From the NCBI GenBank assembly GCA_023079485.1, contig CM041104.1:7176864-7240863 (forward strand): DNA of 64,000 nt. The letters are read 5' to 3'. Positions 10,335-21,804 of this stretch are shown here, piece by piece. This DNA comes from Archilochus colubris. Taxonomy: Eukaryota; Chordata; Aves; Apodiformes; Trochilidae. Every line of letters starts with the position of its first letter. Position 1 is the first letter of the stretch. The position numbers and the translations under genes were made by a program. Below the pieces are notes generated by a model. That model did not search any database and was not told the origin of the DNA. It saw only the letters and a list, made by a program, of their open reading frames with translations.

Positions 10335-13300
10335 CTAGGCCAGCATCCTGGAGAACTTCAAATGTGATAGAAACTTAATGTTTGAGTTAGTGCTCTGCAG
10401 GGAAGAGGGAAATAGCAGGATCTGGGGGCTGGAATTGCCTGGGCTTGAGCTGGTTTTACTTGTTGGCTTGTCTCAAAACCAAAACCTCTGCTTCTATATC
10501 CAAGATGCAAAAATCTGTCATGAGGGCAGCGTCTGACATGTGTTAGTTTTGAAAGAGAGACAGATAAGACACCTCTGAGTCCAGAGCCAGAGGAGGGGGA
10601 GTTAAATCAGCATCAGATTCCCTATTCTTTCCTTTCATTGTCTCATTAAAGTCTTCATTAAGGTAATTTTTTGGCATACTGCAACTCAATTGGATTAAAT
10701 TAGAGAAGTGAAGTGGCAGCAGCAGCCAGATGCACCAAATTCCCTCAGCTTCTGAGGTACTTGAAACAAAGTAGGTCTGGATTTATTTTTTTTAAGCATC
10801 TATCTCACAAAATTCTGGAGCATTCATCGCCCCAGGTTCCTTAAATTCCCTGCTGTTCTGATGATTAATCCAAGCAGTTTTCTGCCTCTACAGTAAGTAG
10901 GGGGCTTTTTCATGAGGTTTCTGTAGAAAATGCCCTGTGCTCTTCTGTTTGGGGAAAGCAAAAATATTTCCATGTGCCCACTGAGTAGCCAAAATTATCA
11001 GGTGCCAGGAGTTAAAATAGCTGGAAAGATAACAGAGCAGCCCCTACAGCCAGCAAAGCAGCATGTTGCCTTCTAACAAGCATGTCTTTAGGGAAACCTT
11101 TTCCTTGGGAAGACTTACATTTTTGGCAAGATATGCACACTGATCTTTAACAAATTATTGGGGTTTTTTATGGCCAGTAGGATGAGGTCTTCAGAGGACA
11201 TGGGGAATGGGGAGAGGAGCTAAAATAGTGAAGTACTGGGGACCAGCATGGGCCTGGTTTTGTTTTAGAGATGGTTCCTATAGGCTCAGAGTGGGGTTTG
11301 GAGCAAATGAAACCACAGAGATGGTGTAAGAGGACTTAAGTACCACTCCAAGTATCCCATTGCATCCTCCAGACAGGCACTACCCAGCTCCCAGTCAGGG
11401 CAGCTTAGCAACGTGTGAGACAGCTCCTGAAATACCCCTTTTCAGCCTCAGAGCAGTAATTTCCATCTTTTCTACAGTCTGCTTCAGCCCCCACCAAGTT
11501 TTAACTGCTCAAGACCAATCCTGGGAACTTTGCTTTTCTCAATTGTAAAATTCATCATCAGACAAGCCTTGATTAGTGTTAATTACATCTGCTTGGGAGG
11601 ATAGCAATCAGTGCAAGGTATTGCCACTCTGCCTGGGCCCCAAGTTGCAGCCTTCATAAACCCCTCAGGAGGCAGAGCTGTGCTCCCACTTCCATTTTGC
11701 AGAAGAGACCAAGGATGACATTTTGTGAAGTTCTTTGGTGTGCATCACACCCATTTCAGTGGGTTCAGTGATTGGGCAGCAGAGCCTCTGTTGCTTGCAA
11801 GCATCTAGGGATCAATTCCCCCACCTTGGGTTGGATGTCAACCCAAAGAGGCAATAGGATGTGCCCAGGTGCCACCCCTCTCCTCAGCCCTGTGACCTTC
11901 ATGCAAGGCTTTTTGGTTTAGTAACTAAAACAGCAGGAAAGAATATGGGTTTGGAAGGTGGTTTGCAAAGTGCTGGTGAGGAGCTGAGGGTTGGGCAGTA
12001 GCTGAAAAACTGGCTTTTGTCCTGGCAATGATGAGGTTTGTTGCTTAGAAAGGAAGGAGATAAATGTAAAGAAGTTTTATACTGTGCTGTAAAGTGTCAT
12101 CTCTCTAGTGTCAGAAGGAGGTTTTTACATGTAGAAAGGAAAAGGTCACTTTGATACTTATTATGGTTATTTTAGAGGTGAAGTTGTACTTATGTTGAAA
12201 TGTGTTAATGCTGAAGGCTGCTCTACTTGAATATCACTGAATCAATGCTCATGAAAAGGTGTACATGGAGTACTTGTTGCTTGGGCTGTTGTCACCAAAT
12301 ACAGACATGCATCATATGCAATGAAGTGATGACTCTCTTTTGAGGAGAAAAGGGATGTTGAAAGCTGGCTCTTTGCCATTGTGCCACTTAACCCAGAGCC
12401 TGGATTTTCATGTGAGAAACTAAACAATCTGTAGCAAACAGGATGTTTGAGTGGGAGGCTTGGGGCAGAAGAGCTCTGAGTGGTTTCCAACCTGAGGGAC
12501 CAGCAAGGAAAGTCATGGGAAACCAGAGGTATGAGTTAAACCCAAAGAAGTGTGTGGCAAATGTGAGACCTGGGGCAGCCTGTATGGCGTGAGCAGAGGG
12601 GACCTGTCAGCTCAGCTGGAAGGAGCTTAATCCCTGCAGTAACTTGCTTTTTCACCTCTCTGGGGGATGACAGCAGGACCCCAGGAATAGAAATAGGAAA
12701 GAAGGCCCTGAGGAGCAGAGGATGCTCTGATGGTCTCTGCTTTGGCAGGAACAGCTTGTGCAGTGCATCATCCACGTCCCTGGTGCCAAATTGGGCTACC
12801 ATGTTTTCCCTGGGCTGGGGGAAGGCAGAGCCAGAGTTTGCTTAATGGTGCAACAGAGGAATAATGAACAGATTTAACCATTGGCAAAGTTAATTTATTC
12901 ACATATTTTTATTAACTAGAACTAATTTACAAGCTTCATTATTTGTGAAGGTATTTTCATCCCTCAGACTCCCTCTGTATTCCCACCCTTCCATCTGCTC
13001 CTCAGTGCTCTCATTGCCTTTCTTTCAGGAGCACTTTCCTATCTTGCAGGCAGGAGGATATAGGGGATGAGGCTCTACTGCTCCCCCCTGAGCCTCCAGT
13101 ACTGGGCTGGAGCCCACCAAGCAGGTCCTGTGTGTCCACCTCCTCCACTGGGAGGAGGCACCTGGAGGACAGTGATTTACTGTCCCTAACTGCTTTCTGC
13201 AGGGAAGGATTTCATCACATCCAGCTCCTAGGTGTGGAAATTCATGAAGGTGAAAGTTCAGGGTCAGATGTTTGTGTGCAAAGAGGCTCTAGGATGCTCT

Positions 13301-14213
13301 GGGTTGGCTGGGGAGCTTTTGGTGGTGGGTACCAACTCTTTTTGGTGCTGCTCAGTATTTCCAAAGCCAGCTCCCATCTTTGCTGATGCCAGCCTTGACC
13401 CTGCTGTCAGGGCTTGTCATTGCAACTCAAACCTGTTTCAGCTGCCACCAGTGGAAATGTTGCCATTGATTTTGGGGGATCTGGAGCAAGCTGCTGTCCC
13501 CACCCTGCTGCTTGCTGTCACAGAGCTGGCTGCTGCAGAGACCCAGCAAGGACATGGGAACCAGAGGGGTCCTGAAGGGCTGGACATGAGAGGGGACTTG
13601 CAGTTGTGACTGGCAGCTCTCCCCAGAGCTGCCCTTGGTGTGGGGCTCATTGCTGGGGGCAAAGTCCCTTGTTTTGGCTTTGGCATGGGGATGACCCTGC
13701 CCAGAGTAATTCCCCCCAGGGGACACTGAGTCTATTTTGCCAGGAGCTCCCACCCCACAGTGCCCGTGGAGGTGTCTGCTTGGCAGGTCGCACAGGAGAG
13801 CAGCAGGCAGGGCTGTTTGCCTGGTTTGTTCCATGCACTTGTTGAGGTTTGAGACTTCATAATTACCTAGAGAAAGTTGTTAATTACAAGAGAGGCCCGT
13901 GGGTTACTTTTCCTCCACCAGCACACTGAGGCCAGGGGACAGAACGGCCCTCAGACATGGGAAAGGATCTACCCTAAAGACCTTGAACCCCTTGAGGGTT
14001 TTTTGATGTATTTTTTTGTGGATTTTTCATAGAAAAAATATACAGTAATTTCTTGCTTATCGCTGCCAGGCAGGCAAGAATGAATGGCTGTAATATACTG
14101 AGGAGCAAGTGTAAACTGTTCAAGTGAGACAGTGCTCTAAGACAGTGCTCTAGGAAAGATCTCATCCATTGCCACAAATCTGAATTTTTGAGCAAGTTCT
14201 CTTAGAGATCGAC

Positions 14214-14232
14214 TTTTTTTTTTTTTTTTTTT
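14214..14232. repeat. T19 homopolymer
   Basis: Nineteen consecutive T bases. This could be a reversed retroelement poly(A) tail, but no element body is recognisable to the left. Confidence 0.85.
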
Positions 14233-17200
14233 CCAAGGAGGAACCAGAACCTATCAAAATGGGTTGGAGATGTAAAGCAGCTGCAGAGAGAAGAGAAGGG
14301 CCTTGCAATTCATAGGAAGAGTTTTCCTAATGCAAATGCAGATTGTGTCAGTGTTTCATTCTGAACTTAACGGCCCACATTTTGCAACAGAAAATTTCTA
14401 AATTATTTGTAACAAGCCTTCAGCCTGCAAGAAAGGGTGTGGAAATGAGGAAGAAGAAACTCTGATTATCTCAGGAGACTGATAAAAGCAGGGACGTCAC
14501 CACAGAAGCCTATAGTCCAGGCACTTTTCTCAGCTCCCTTGCCTCAGGACCCTTTGACCATCACTGATTGATACAGGGCTCAGGCAATTTGGCCACCAGC
14601 TCACTCTTGGGGCACTCCTGGGGTCCATGCTTGTGGGGTTTGCAGCTCTGTGCTTCACCAAGTGCTTGTTGTTAAGAGAGTTACCTGGTTGACATTTAGA
14701 TGTCACAGAATCTGAAATAACTTGTAATTACAGCCTCATTATTCTGCTAGATTTTTCTTCTTTCATAATATTGCATGCAGTGCTTTTGTCTCCCCTCAGA
14801 TTTATCACTGTTATTATCCCCCCCAGGCTGCCCCTCCAGTGCCTCCTCCACCCTGATGACAGGTTTGGAGGGCTGCCTGTTTCTGACCCTGCCCCAGACA
14901 AAACCCACCCCATGAGTTGTCCTTGGGACAAGCATAGGGGTGAGCTGTTCAGGTTGGATGTGATGCAGCTGGTGCCCAAAAGGCAGATGGGAAGATTTGT
15001 CATTTTCTGTGCTCAGCCTCAAGCCCTGCTGGTGTTGCAAAAGCTCAGCTTTGGTTGCCCAAACCACAGTTTCCTCCTAGAGCTCACTGAGGTTTTCCCA
15101 CTGAGTGGGAGGTCCAGGAAAGGCCAGGACTCTTGAGGACTTCTCCTTTGTTTTACTGCCTTGAAAGCCAACACCACCACCTGATCATCTGGCTTTTAGC
15201 TTGACCAGGCAGAATTCCTGGTGGATTTGGCACACTGGAGCAGGCAGCAGAGCTTATTGGAGCAGCAAATGTTGTGAACACCAACTTAATGCTATGGGTG
15301 ATGCCCAGAGCCCTGGGGGGGGCACAGGGTGCCATGGGTGCTGAGCTCAATGGGAGGGGAAGGGGCACTTTGGGCTCTTTCTCCCACATTGAATCCCCTG
15401 CAGGTACCCCCAGCCATCCTGGAACCCGGGGCAGGGAATCCCTTGGCACTCAGGAAGACAAGGTTTGTTCTCCCACGTTTGGAAAGACACTCTGTGTCCT
15501 CTGCTTGCTTGGTTCCACTGGAGCCAAATGCCTGCAGAAAGTGTCACTCCAAGAGCTGCAGAGAGCATCCTCTCCTGCACTGTCCCTCTCTGCAGAGCTG
15601 CACGGGTGCCCATCAGCTTGGTTTGTTGCCCTTATGCAGTCACTCCAATGCATATTACTGCAGAGTGATTTTCTTTACTATTGAGGCTGCATATTTAAGA
15701 GCTCAGCCCTTCCAGGATCTACTTGGAACAGAGTCTGAAAGATGTAAGCTACCAAAATGTTAATAGGGACAAAGGCAATGTATCCAGAAAGGGTGACTTA
15801 GTTTGGGATGAGGCAGCTGCTGGGACTGACCCTGTGGTTGGGGAGGCAACATCTTTCACACTTAGGTACAGCTTCAAAGAGGAGCAGCTTCCTTGGTTAT
15901 TAAAAATTTACTGCAAAGCTGACCTCCTCACTCCCCTGCACCAGCAAACAGCTGGTTCACTGCTCTGTTTGTACAGTATTTTGACGAAAAGTCAGGTGCT
16001 AATGCTAGGCCAGGAAAGGGGATGCAGTTGCTGCTCTGAGGGGTAACAGGTTACCTCCTTCCTCTGGGCTCCAGGAGCTGAATTTGGCTTTCCAATGACT
16101 CCATGGTGATATTTCTGGGGATTAGCAGTTCTTGTGTTTTTTTTCTTCATCAGGCAAAGGAAAGGAATCATTAGAAAACCACCAGCTAGTTAATTTTTAT
16201 GTAGCACATAAGCAGGTCAGTTTTGCATGTTTTAAATTGCCTCACAGTTGCCTCTTTGCTTAGGATTGATCTCTGAGGGCATTAACCCATAAATCCCCAA
16301 AGCAATTTGCTTCCAGGCTGTGATTCTGAAACAGGTGAAGGCAATTTTAACATAATTTCTCCCTCCTTTGCCTTTCTGATTGAGCAATAATGCTGCTTTT
16401 AACTGCCTGACTCATACCTGTCTCTAATAGCACTTGTCAACCCTGAGGTTGCTCTGCAGAGCCACCAGCACCTTCCTGTAGGGGTACAGATGTGGGAAAC
16501 ACATCCCCATGATCACTCACTATTCAAAATTTCACAGTTCCCCAGGGTCCAAAATCCCCTAGCCCATCTAACCCCCAAAACCCACTTGTTGCTTTCCCAT
16601 GTTTGTCAGCACTGTGTGGATGCAGCCTGTGCTCCAGCTCTAACAGCAGAAGTTTTATGGGTTTAATATTTGCAGCTTATGAAGCACCAGAGAGTCAAGA
16701 GCTGTTTATCACACATTTGGGTAAGAAGCTTGCTTTCTCCCAGCTCTGTTTATTAAATACGTGAAGCCTCAAAGGTCTTTTCTGTCCATAGAACTAAATG
16801 TGCTGCCCAGCAAGGCTGAGTGAGAGGGATGAGCTGCGTGAGGAGTGTGGGGAGATGCTGAAGCTGGCACTGGACTTCCTGAGGACCCAGCCCTGGGACT
16901 GTGCAGCCATCCCTTCCCAGAAACAGCCCTGCCAGAGCCAGGGGCAAGGCTATTCCTGTTTGGGAACCTCCAGGAAAAGTAAGACCTCTCCATCCTAAAG
17001 TTTCAGGCTGTGGGTGAAGGCAGGTATTCACAGGAGAATATGCCAGTCGAGAAGGACATGCACAAGTATGTTAAAAGAGATGAACAAGAAATGTTAGTTT
17101 AAAGAACTGATGCCTTTTTCCAACAAAATATTTGGGTTTAAGTCAAGCTGGAAGAAAGTATTTCCTATAATTATCAAGCTGGTTGGCCTCACCTTAAATA

Positions 17201-20200
17201 CATGCCTCAGCCACATCCTGAGCATTATAACTATGGCAAGAATCTAAAATGGAAAATGTTCATCAGCCTTCAGAGCCAACCTGGCTGTTTCAACAAGGTG
17301 TAGGCAATGTCACCCATGTGTGTTTAACAGACACAGACAGCACCCCCAGCCCTGGGATGGGCACAGGGCTCAGCTCAGGGGCTCAGGCAGGAGGAGCTGC
17401 TCCAGCAGGTGGTTTAACACCACTGGTATCACTGTGCTAATAACTCCTGAATTGTCAGTGCCACAAAGCAAAGCATCGAGGGAAATAATTATCTACAATG
17501 ATCCTACACAATGTTCCAGGTTTGAGCTAGAGCAAAAATTTCTCAGGTCTCTGGGTATTTGTCTTATTGTTGTATCCTGATCCCACAAAGCCAAATCCTG
17601 GCATGGGTTTGTGGAAGTAGATGAACCCCAAGTTCCCCCTCAGGACATTGAAGCAGAGTTTGTGTCTCCTCCCTTCCCCATGTGCAGTGCCACCATGCTG
17701 GCAGGTTGCTCACCCATGTTTTGCAGTCAAGGATGTGCCAGGAACAAACTTTGCCAGTCCAGAAGTTGTTTTACTGGCTGGGCACAACTCAGGGCTTGTA
17801 GGATTGTTACCAGGTGGGCATTGGGGCTGTGCAGCCATGTGAAGCTCCTGACCCCCACATTTAGTGCCTCAGCACATCAGATAAAGGTGAGGAAAGGGGA
17901 AGCATCATCTTGTGGTTTAAGCAGATGACTATGTTGCAAGCTGGGGCTCATTTGCAGCTCTGCTCTTGCTCAGCTGAAAGATCTCAAGGGTTTGAAAGGT
18001 CTCAAATCCGAATGAAAAAGCAGAAAGAGCCAAGGATGTGGCTGTCCCACAAGTGCCCATTCCCTCGAGAGTGAATTTTTAAAAATGTGAGGACTCACCT
18101 TTTGGTGCCTGGGAGGCATTTCTCTATAACTTTGGTGTCTCTCTAAAAGCCTGTGGAAGTTTCTATCACAGTGATGTGCTTGGAAGTGGAATGCCCTGTT
18201 GGGTACTGGCCCAGTCTCAAGCATCGCTCTCTGCTGCTGTAGCTTTGGTCCAGGTATGGCCATAACCTGAAGACAAGGATGTCTTCTCCCTCAGGGGGTG
18301 CTGTGAACACCTCCTGCTCCCAGCCAGTCTATCTACTTGTTAAAGGACAGGATTCATAGGACAGACAATCCCAAATCTTCTGCAAAAAAGCAGAAAAGGG
18401 GAATAGGCAAGGAAGGGTGGGTATTTGGAGACAGACACCCCCAATTTAAAATAAACACTGTTTTCATGAACTCATGAAAAGCAGGCACCAATGATTGTAT
18501 TTTTGAGTTCTTAGCTGTCTCTGCCCTGGTCTGCATCCACAGGACCCTCAGGATCCCTGTGGTACAGCAGCATTCTTCATGAGAGTCACTCCAGAGCAGA
18601 TGAGTATGCAAACCTTTGAGCTATGTGAGCAAAATACACATGCCCACACTCATCCTCCTTCCCACAAACACGTGCAGTAAGATTCAATCTCCCCATTACT
18701 CATTTATCTCCTGATTTATGCTGCTTCCCAACTAACTCTGAGCACCATGGCATAGTGGAGTATGGTTTCTGATCTGGATCCTCAGCCCTGGGTGTTTCCT
18801 GGCAGTATCCATCACATCCAGCACAGCACAGGTTGCTGCTGGCCCTGACAGGTTTCCATCAGTTGAAATAAGTGTGTGCCAGCCCCTGTGAGCAGTACAC
18901 AAGAAGGGGGCATTTATTTAGCTTGGAAAAGGGCCAAAGCAGATGGGAATGTTAGTGGGACCTGAGGGCAACTTCAGAGAGGGACAATGAAGAGCAGCTC
19001 TGCTGATGACACTGGGTAAAGCAACCAGTAATAACCAAGCTGTGCTCTTGCCAGAGGACAGACACACTGATTGCTATGGATAATTGCAGTAGTGCCTTCT
19101 GCCTGACAGCTCCCTGAGCCTGGCAGAGGGGTGTGTGGTGGGTGTTGTCAGGCTGATCCTCAGGCAGAGGTTTGTGATGGGTTGCTGTGTAACACAAGCT
19201 GGAAGTGCTGGGAGTGTGAGGGCTCAGGTATCAGGTTCCTGGTGAGAGGTTGCAAGAGGATGCAGAGAGAGAAGCAGGGGAATTTGGGCTCCTGAAGAGG
19301 TGGTTGCCAACTCAGTAAGTGAATACAGCCCAAAAGGTGTCACTAATAGATGTAACTTCTAGGGGTGGTGGTGGGATTTAAAGTGCATCTATTTTTAGTA
19401 AAGGAGGAAAAGTGAGAGCAAAGTGCAGCCTGGGGAGGTGTCCAAGGGCAGGGGGATCAGCCTTGCTTCCCCATCCTGGGGGGGCAGAGGTGGGAGACTG
19501 GCAGGGATACAGACAGGCCCTGGTCCAGGATGCCAGTGGAATCTTAAGGAAGGCAAATGTGAAGAGAAGAACAGAATGCTTGTCCTTTATAACTGACCCA
19601 AAAGTGAATGAAATTTCATGGGAGGGAGTGAAACACTACAGGAATTGTCCTCTGTAGAGTCAAATAGGTACATAAGGTTTCAAAGAGAAAAAGAGAAAAT
19701 ATTATTTGAGATAGCAAGCCAGAACCTGGGGCAGACTGCTGCTCCCTGGGATGGGGCAAAAGACATTTTATCCACCCAGGTTTGTACAGCCCTAGCTTAG
19801 AAATTTACCTCTGAAACACTGGACTTGAGTCACCAGGCATAAAGACAAGCCTTCACACTTCGAATATGTGCCTCTGTCTGTGATTAATGGGACATCTCTG
19901 CTTCTAATTGAAACCTAATCTGATAAAAATGTGAGTTTTCCCCTTGTCCTTTCCTCCACTCCACAGCACTTACCTCTGCAAACACAATTGCTCTTTCAAT
20001 TTGAAAATGCATTTTCTGACAGACTGTGGAGATGTCAGGGGCAAGCATGGAGCTGGCAGCAAATTCTGGCTACTGCTGACCACCAAGAAGGTACTGGATC
20101 TCCCAGCCTGACCATCAGGGAGGTTCCAGATATCCTAGCCTCACAGCTGGGAAGATACAGGATGTCCTAGCCCAGGAGCAGGTAAGCCTCTCCAAGAAGT

Positions 20201-20589
20201 GACAATGATGTACTTGTTTGGGATGGGGTGGCTGCAGGAAGGTCACTACCTCATGTTTAATGACCCCCAGGGGAGAAACTACTCTGCCCCTGCCCAAGGG
20301 AAACAGGAAAGGTTCTCCATCCATGGCATCACCCTCCCATCCTCCTGAGGACGAGGAGGGAAGGAATGACCCTCATCCCCATTTCTCCATGCCAGGGAGC
20401 TGGCTGGGGACACAAGACACCCACAGTCCCAGGTCCTGGAGCAGACCTGCTCACTGCTGGGGTGCTCTCAGCCCCTCAGTGTCTCTGCCCAGGGGTCTCC
20501 AACCTGATACCCCCACCTCTTGCCTTGGCTTCTTCCTCCTCCTCGGCTCAGAGGTGCGCTAGGACCCAGAGGGCACAAGAAGGGGATGT

Positions 20590-20780
20590 GGGCGGGGGTC
20601 CCGGGGCTGGGGTAGCCCTAGGTGTCGCGGACTGTCCTGGTGGTTCCCGGGGGGTCCCGGGAGCTGGAGATGTCCTCGAGGGTGCCGGGAGCTGGGGGTC
20701 CTAAGCCATCTCAGGTGGTTCCCTGGGCTAGGGGGACCCAGGTGTCCCGGGGGGGATTCCGGGCACTAGGAGGGTCCCAG
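20590..20780. repeat. Degenerate GC-rich minisatellite-like block
   Basis: Repeated variants of GGTCCCGGG, GAGCTGG, AGGTGTCC and GGTGGTTCC recur in changing order, for example GGTCCCGGGGCTGGGG, then GGTCCCGGGAGCTGGAG, then GTGCCGGGAGCTGGGGG. No single exact unit is preserved. It lies 240-430 bases upstream of the receptor start codon. Confidence 0.55.
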
Positions 20781-20869
20781 CCTCTTCTCACCCCTCGGAG
20801 TCTCAGTGGGTGACTGTGCAGAGGAGGTGGGTGCAATTAGCCAGGTGGCCGCAGGAGTTGGGGTGAGTG

Positions 20870-21018
20870 GTGGGGAGAAAAAGGAGAGGGAGGAGCCGGG
20901 GCGGGCGGGAGGGGCGCGGGGGGCAGAGGGGCTCCGCGGCGCGGCTCTGGTGCCGGCTCCCCCCCATCTGCCCGCCACACGGTGCGCGGAGCTCCGCGGG
21001 GAAAGGCTGCGGGTGCCG
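20870..21018 (+). promoter_or_regulatory. GC-box/CpG-rich 5' region of the TRH receptor gene
   Basis: Dense CpG and GC boxes (GGGGCGGGCGGG, GGGGCGCGGGG) with no TATA box evident, ending at the start codon. This is the pattern of a CpG-island promoter or 5' UTR. The frame is open upstream of the chosen ATG to 20806, but that stretch is low-complexity Gly/Ala/Arg and unlike any TRH receptor, so I treat it as untranslated. The exact transcription start cannot be seen. Confidence 0.5.
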
Positions 21019-21804
21019 ATGGAGAACGACTCGGTCATCTCCGGAGCCTCGCTGGGCGACGGTGGCAACCAGACCCTGGGCAGGATGCCCCGGCAGCCCC
21101 TGGAGCTGCAGGTGGTCACCATCCTGCTGGTGCTGCTCATCTGCGGGGTGGGCATCGCGGGCAATGTGATGGTGGTGCTGGTGGTGCTGCGCACCAAGCA
21201 CATGGTGACCCCCACCAACTGCTATCTGGTGAGCCTGGCAGTGGCCGACCTCATCGTGCTGCTGGCGGCTGGGCTGCCCAACATCTCCGAAGTGGTGGCT
21301 TCTTGGGTCTACGGCTACGCCGGCTGCCTCTGCATCACCTACCTGCAGTACCTGGGCATCAACATCTCCTCCTGGTCCATCACCGCCTTCACGGTGGAGC
21401 GTTACATCGCCATCTGCCACTCCATCAAAGCGCAGCTCCTCTGCACCGTGTCCCGCGCCAAGCGCATCATCTCCTCGCTGTGGCTCTTCACCTCCCTCTA
21501 TTGCCTGATGTGGTTCTTCCTGGTGGACACCACCCAGATCACCTTCTCGGATGGGGCACAGGTCAGCTGTGGCTACCGGGTCTCCAGAAGCCTTTACATG
21601 CCCATTTACTTCTTGGATTTTGCCGTCTTCTACATCATCCCGTTGGGGCTGGCAACTGTCCTCTATGGCCTCATTGCCCGCATCCTCTTCCTGAGCCCTC
21701 TGCCTGCCACCCCGCAGCATTCCTGCCTGGGCTCCATGCACCAGGGTCGCTCCCTCAGGCTCTCCTGCCGGGACAACAAGGGGGTCCTGAGCTCCCGCAA
21801 ACAG
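21019..21804 (+). CDS. TRHR3: TRH receptor (TRHR3 type), coding exon 1: N terminus to third intracellular loop
   Basis: Encodes residues 1-262 of a class A GPCR that should bind thyrotropin-releasing hormone and signal through Gq/phospholipase C. The start MENDSVISG mirrors the MENETV start of TRHR1. Sequons are at N3 (NDS) and N17 (NQT). TM1 begins at [15 protein letters not shown]2 holds [12 protein letters not shown], and TM3 ends in ERY (127-129), the family's version of DRY. C103 and C184 are placed for the loop disulphide. Y111 and N115 (QYLGIN) match Y106 and N110, which contact TRH in the mammalian receptor. The exon ends SSRKQ at a GTAGGA donor in phase 0, just before TM6, as in human TRHR. 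Intracellular loop 3 is shorter and unlike TRHR1. The TRHR3 name is inferred from position beside JPH2; the receptor family is certain. Confidence 0.92.

Larger units (their letters stand above)
10238..20589. other. Intergenic region between OCSTAMP and the TRH receptor
   Basis: No exon recognised. The left end should contain the OCSTAMP 3' UTR; an ATTAAA at 10645-10650 is a possible polyadenylation signal. There is a T19 run at 14214-14232, a 13-bp duplication (AGACAGTGCTCTA) around 14127-14153, and a perfect MEF2-type word CTATTTTTAG at 19389-19398. Open frames in this span are short and unrelated to families I know. Confidence 0.6.

Noticed and set aside
20806..21018. N-terminal extension of the TRH receptor upstream of the chosen ATG
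   Set aside because: The frame is open, but the 71 added residues are low-complexity Gly/Ala/Arg and unlike any TRH receptor; the chosen ATG gives the family-like MEND start.
20803..21741. 312-codon open frame on the minus strand
   Set aside because: Antisense to TRH receptor exon 1, rich in His/Gln/Asp/Gly from the reversed codon pattern; a shadow.
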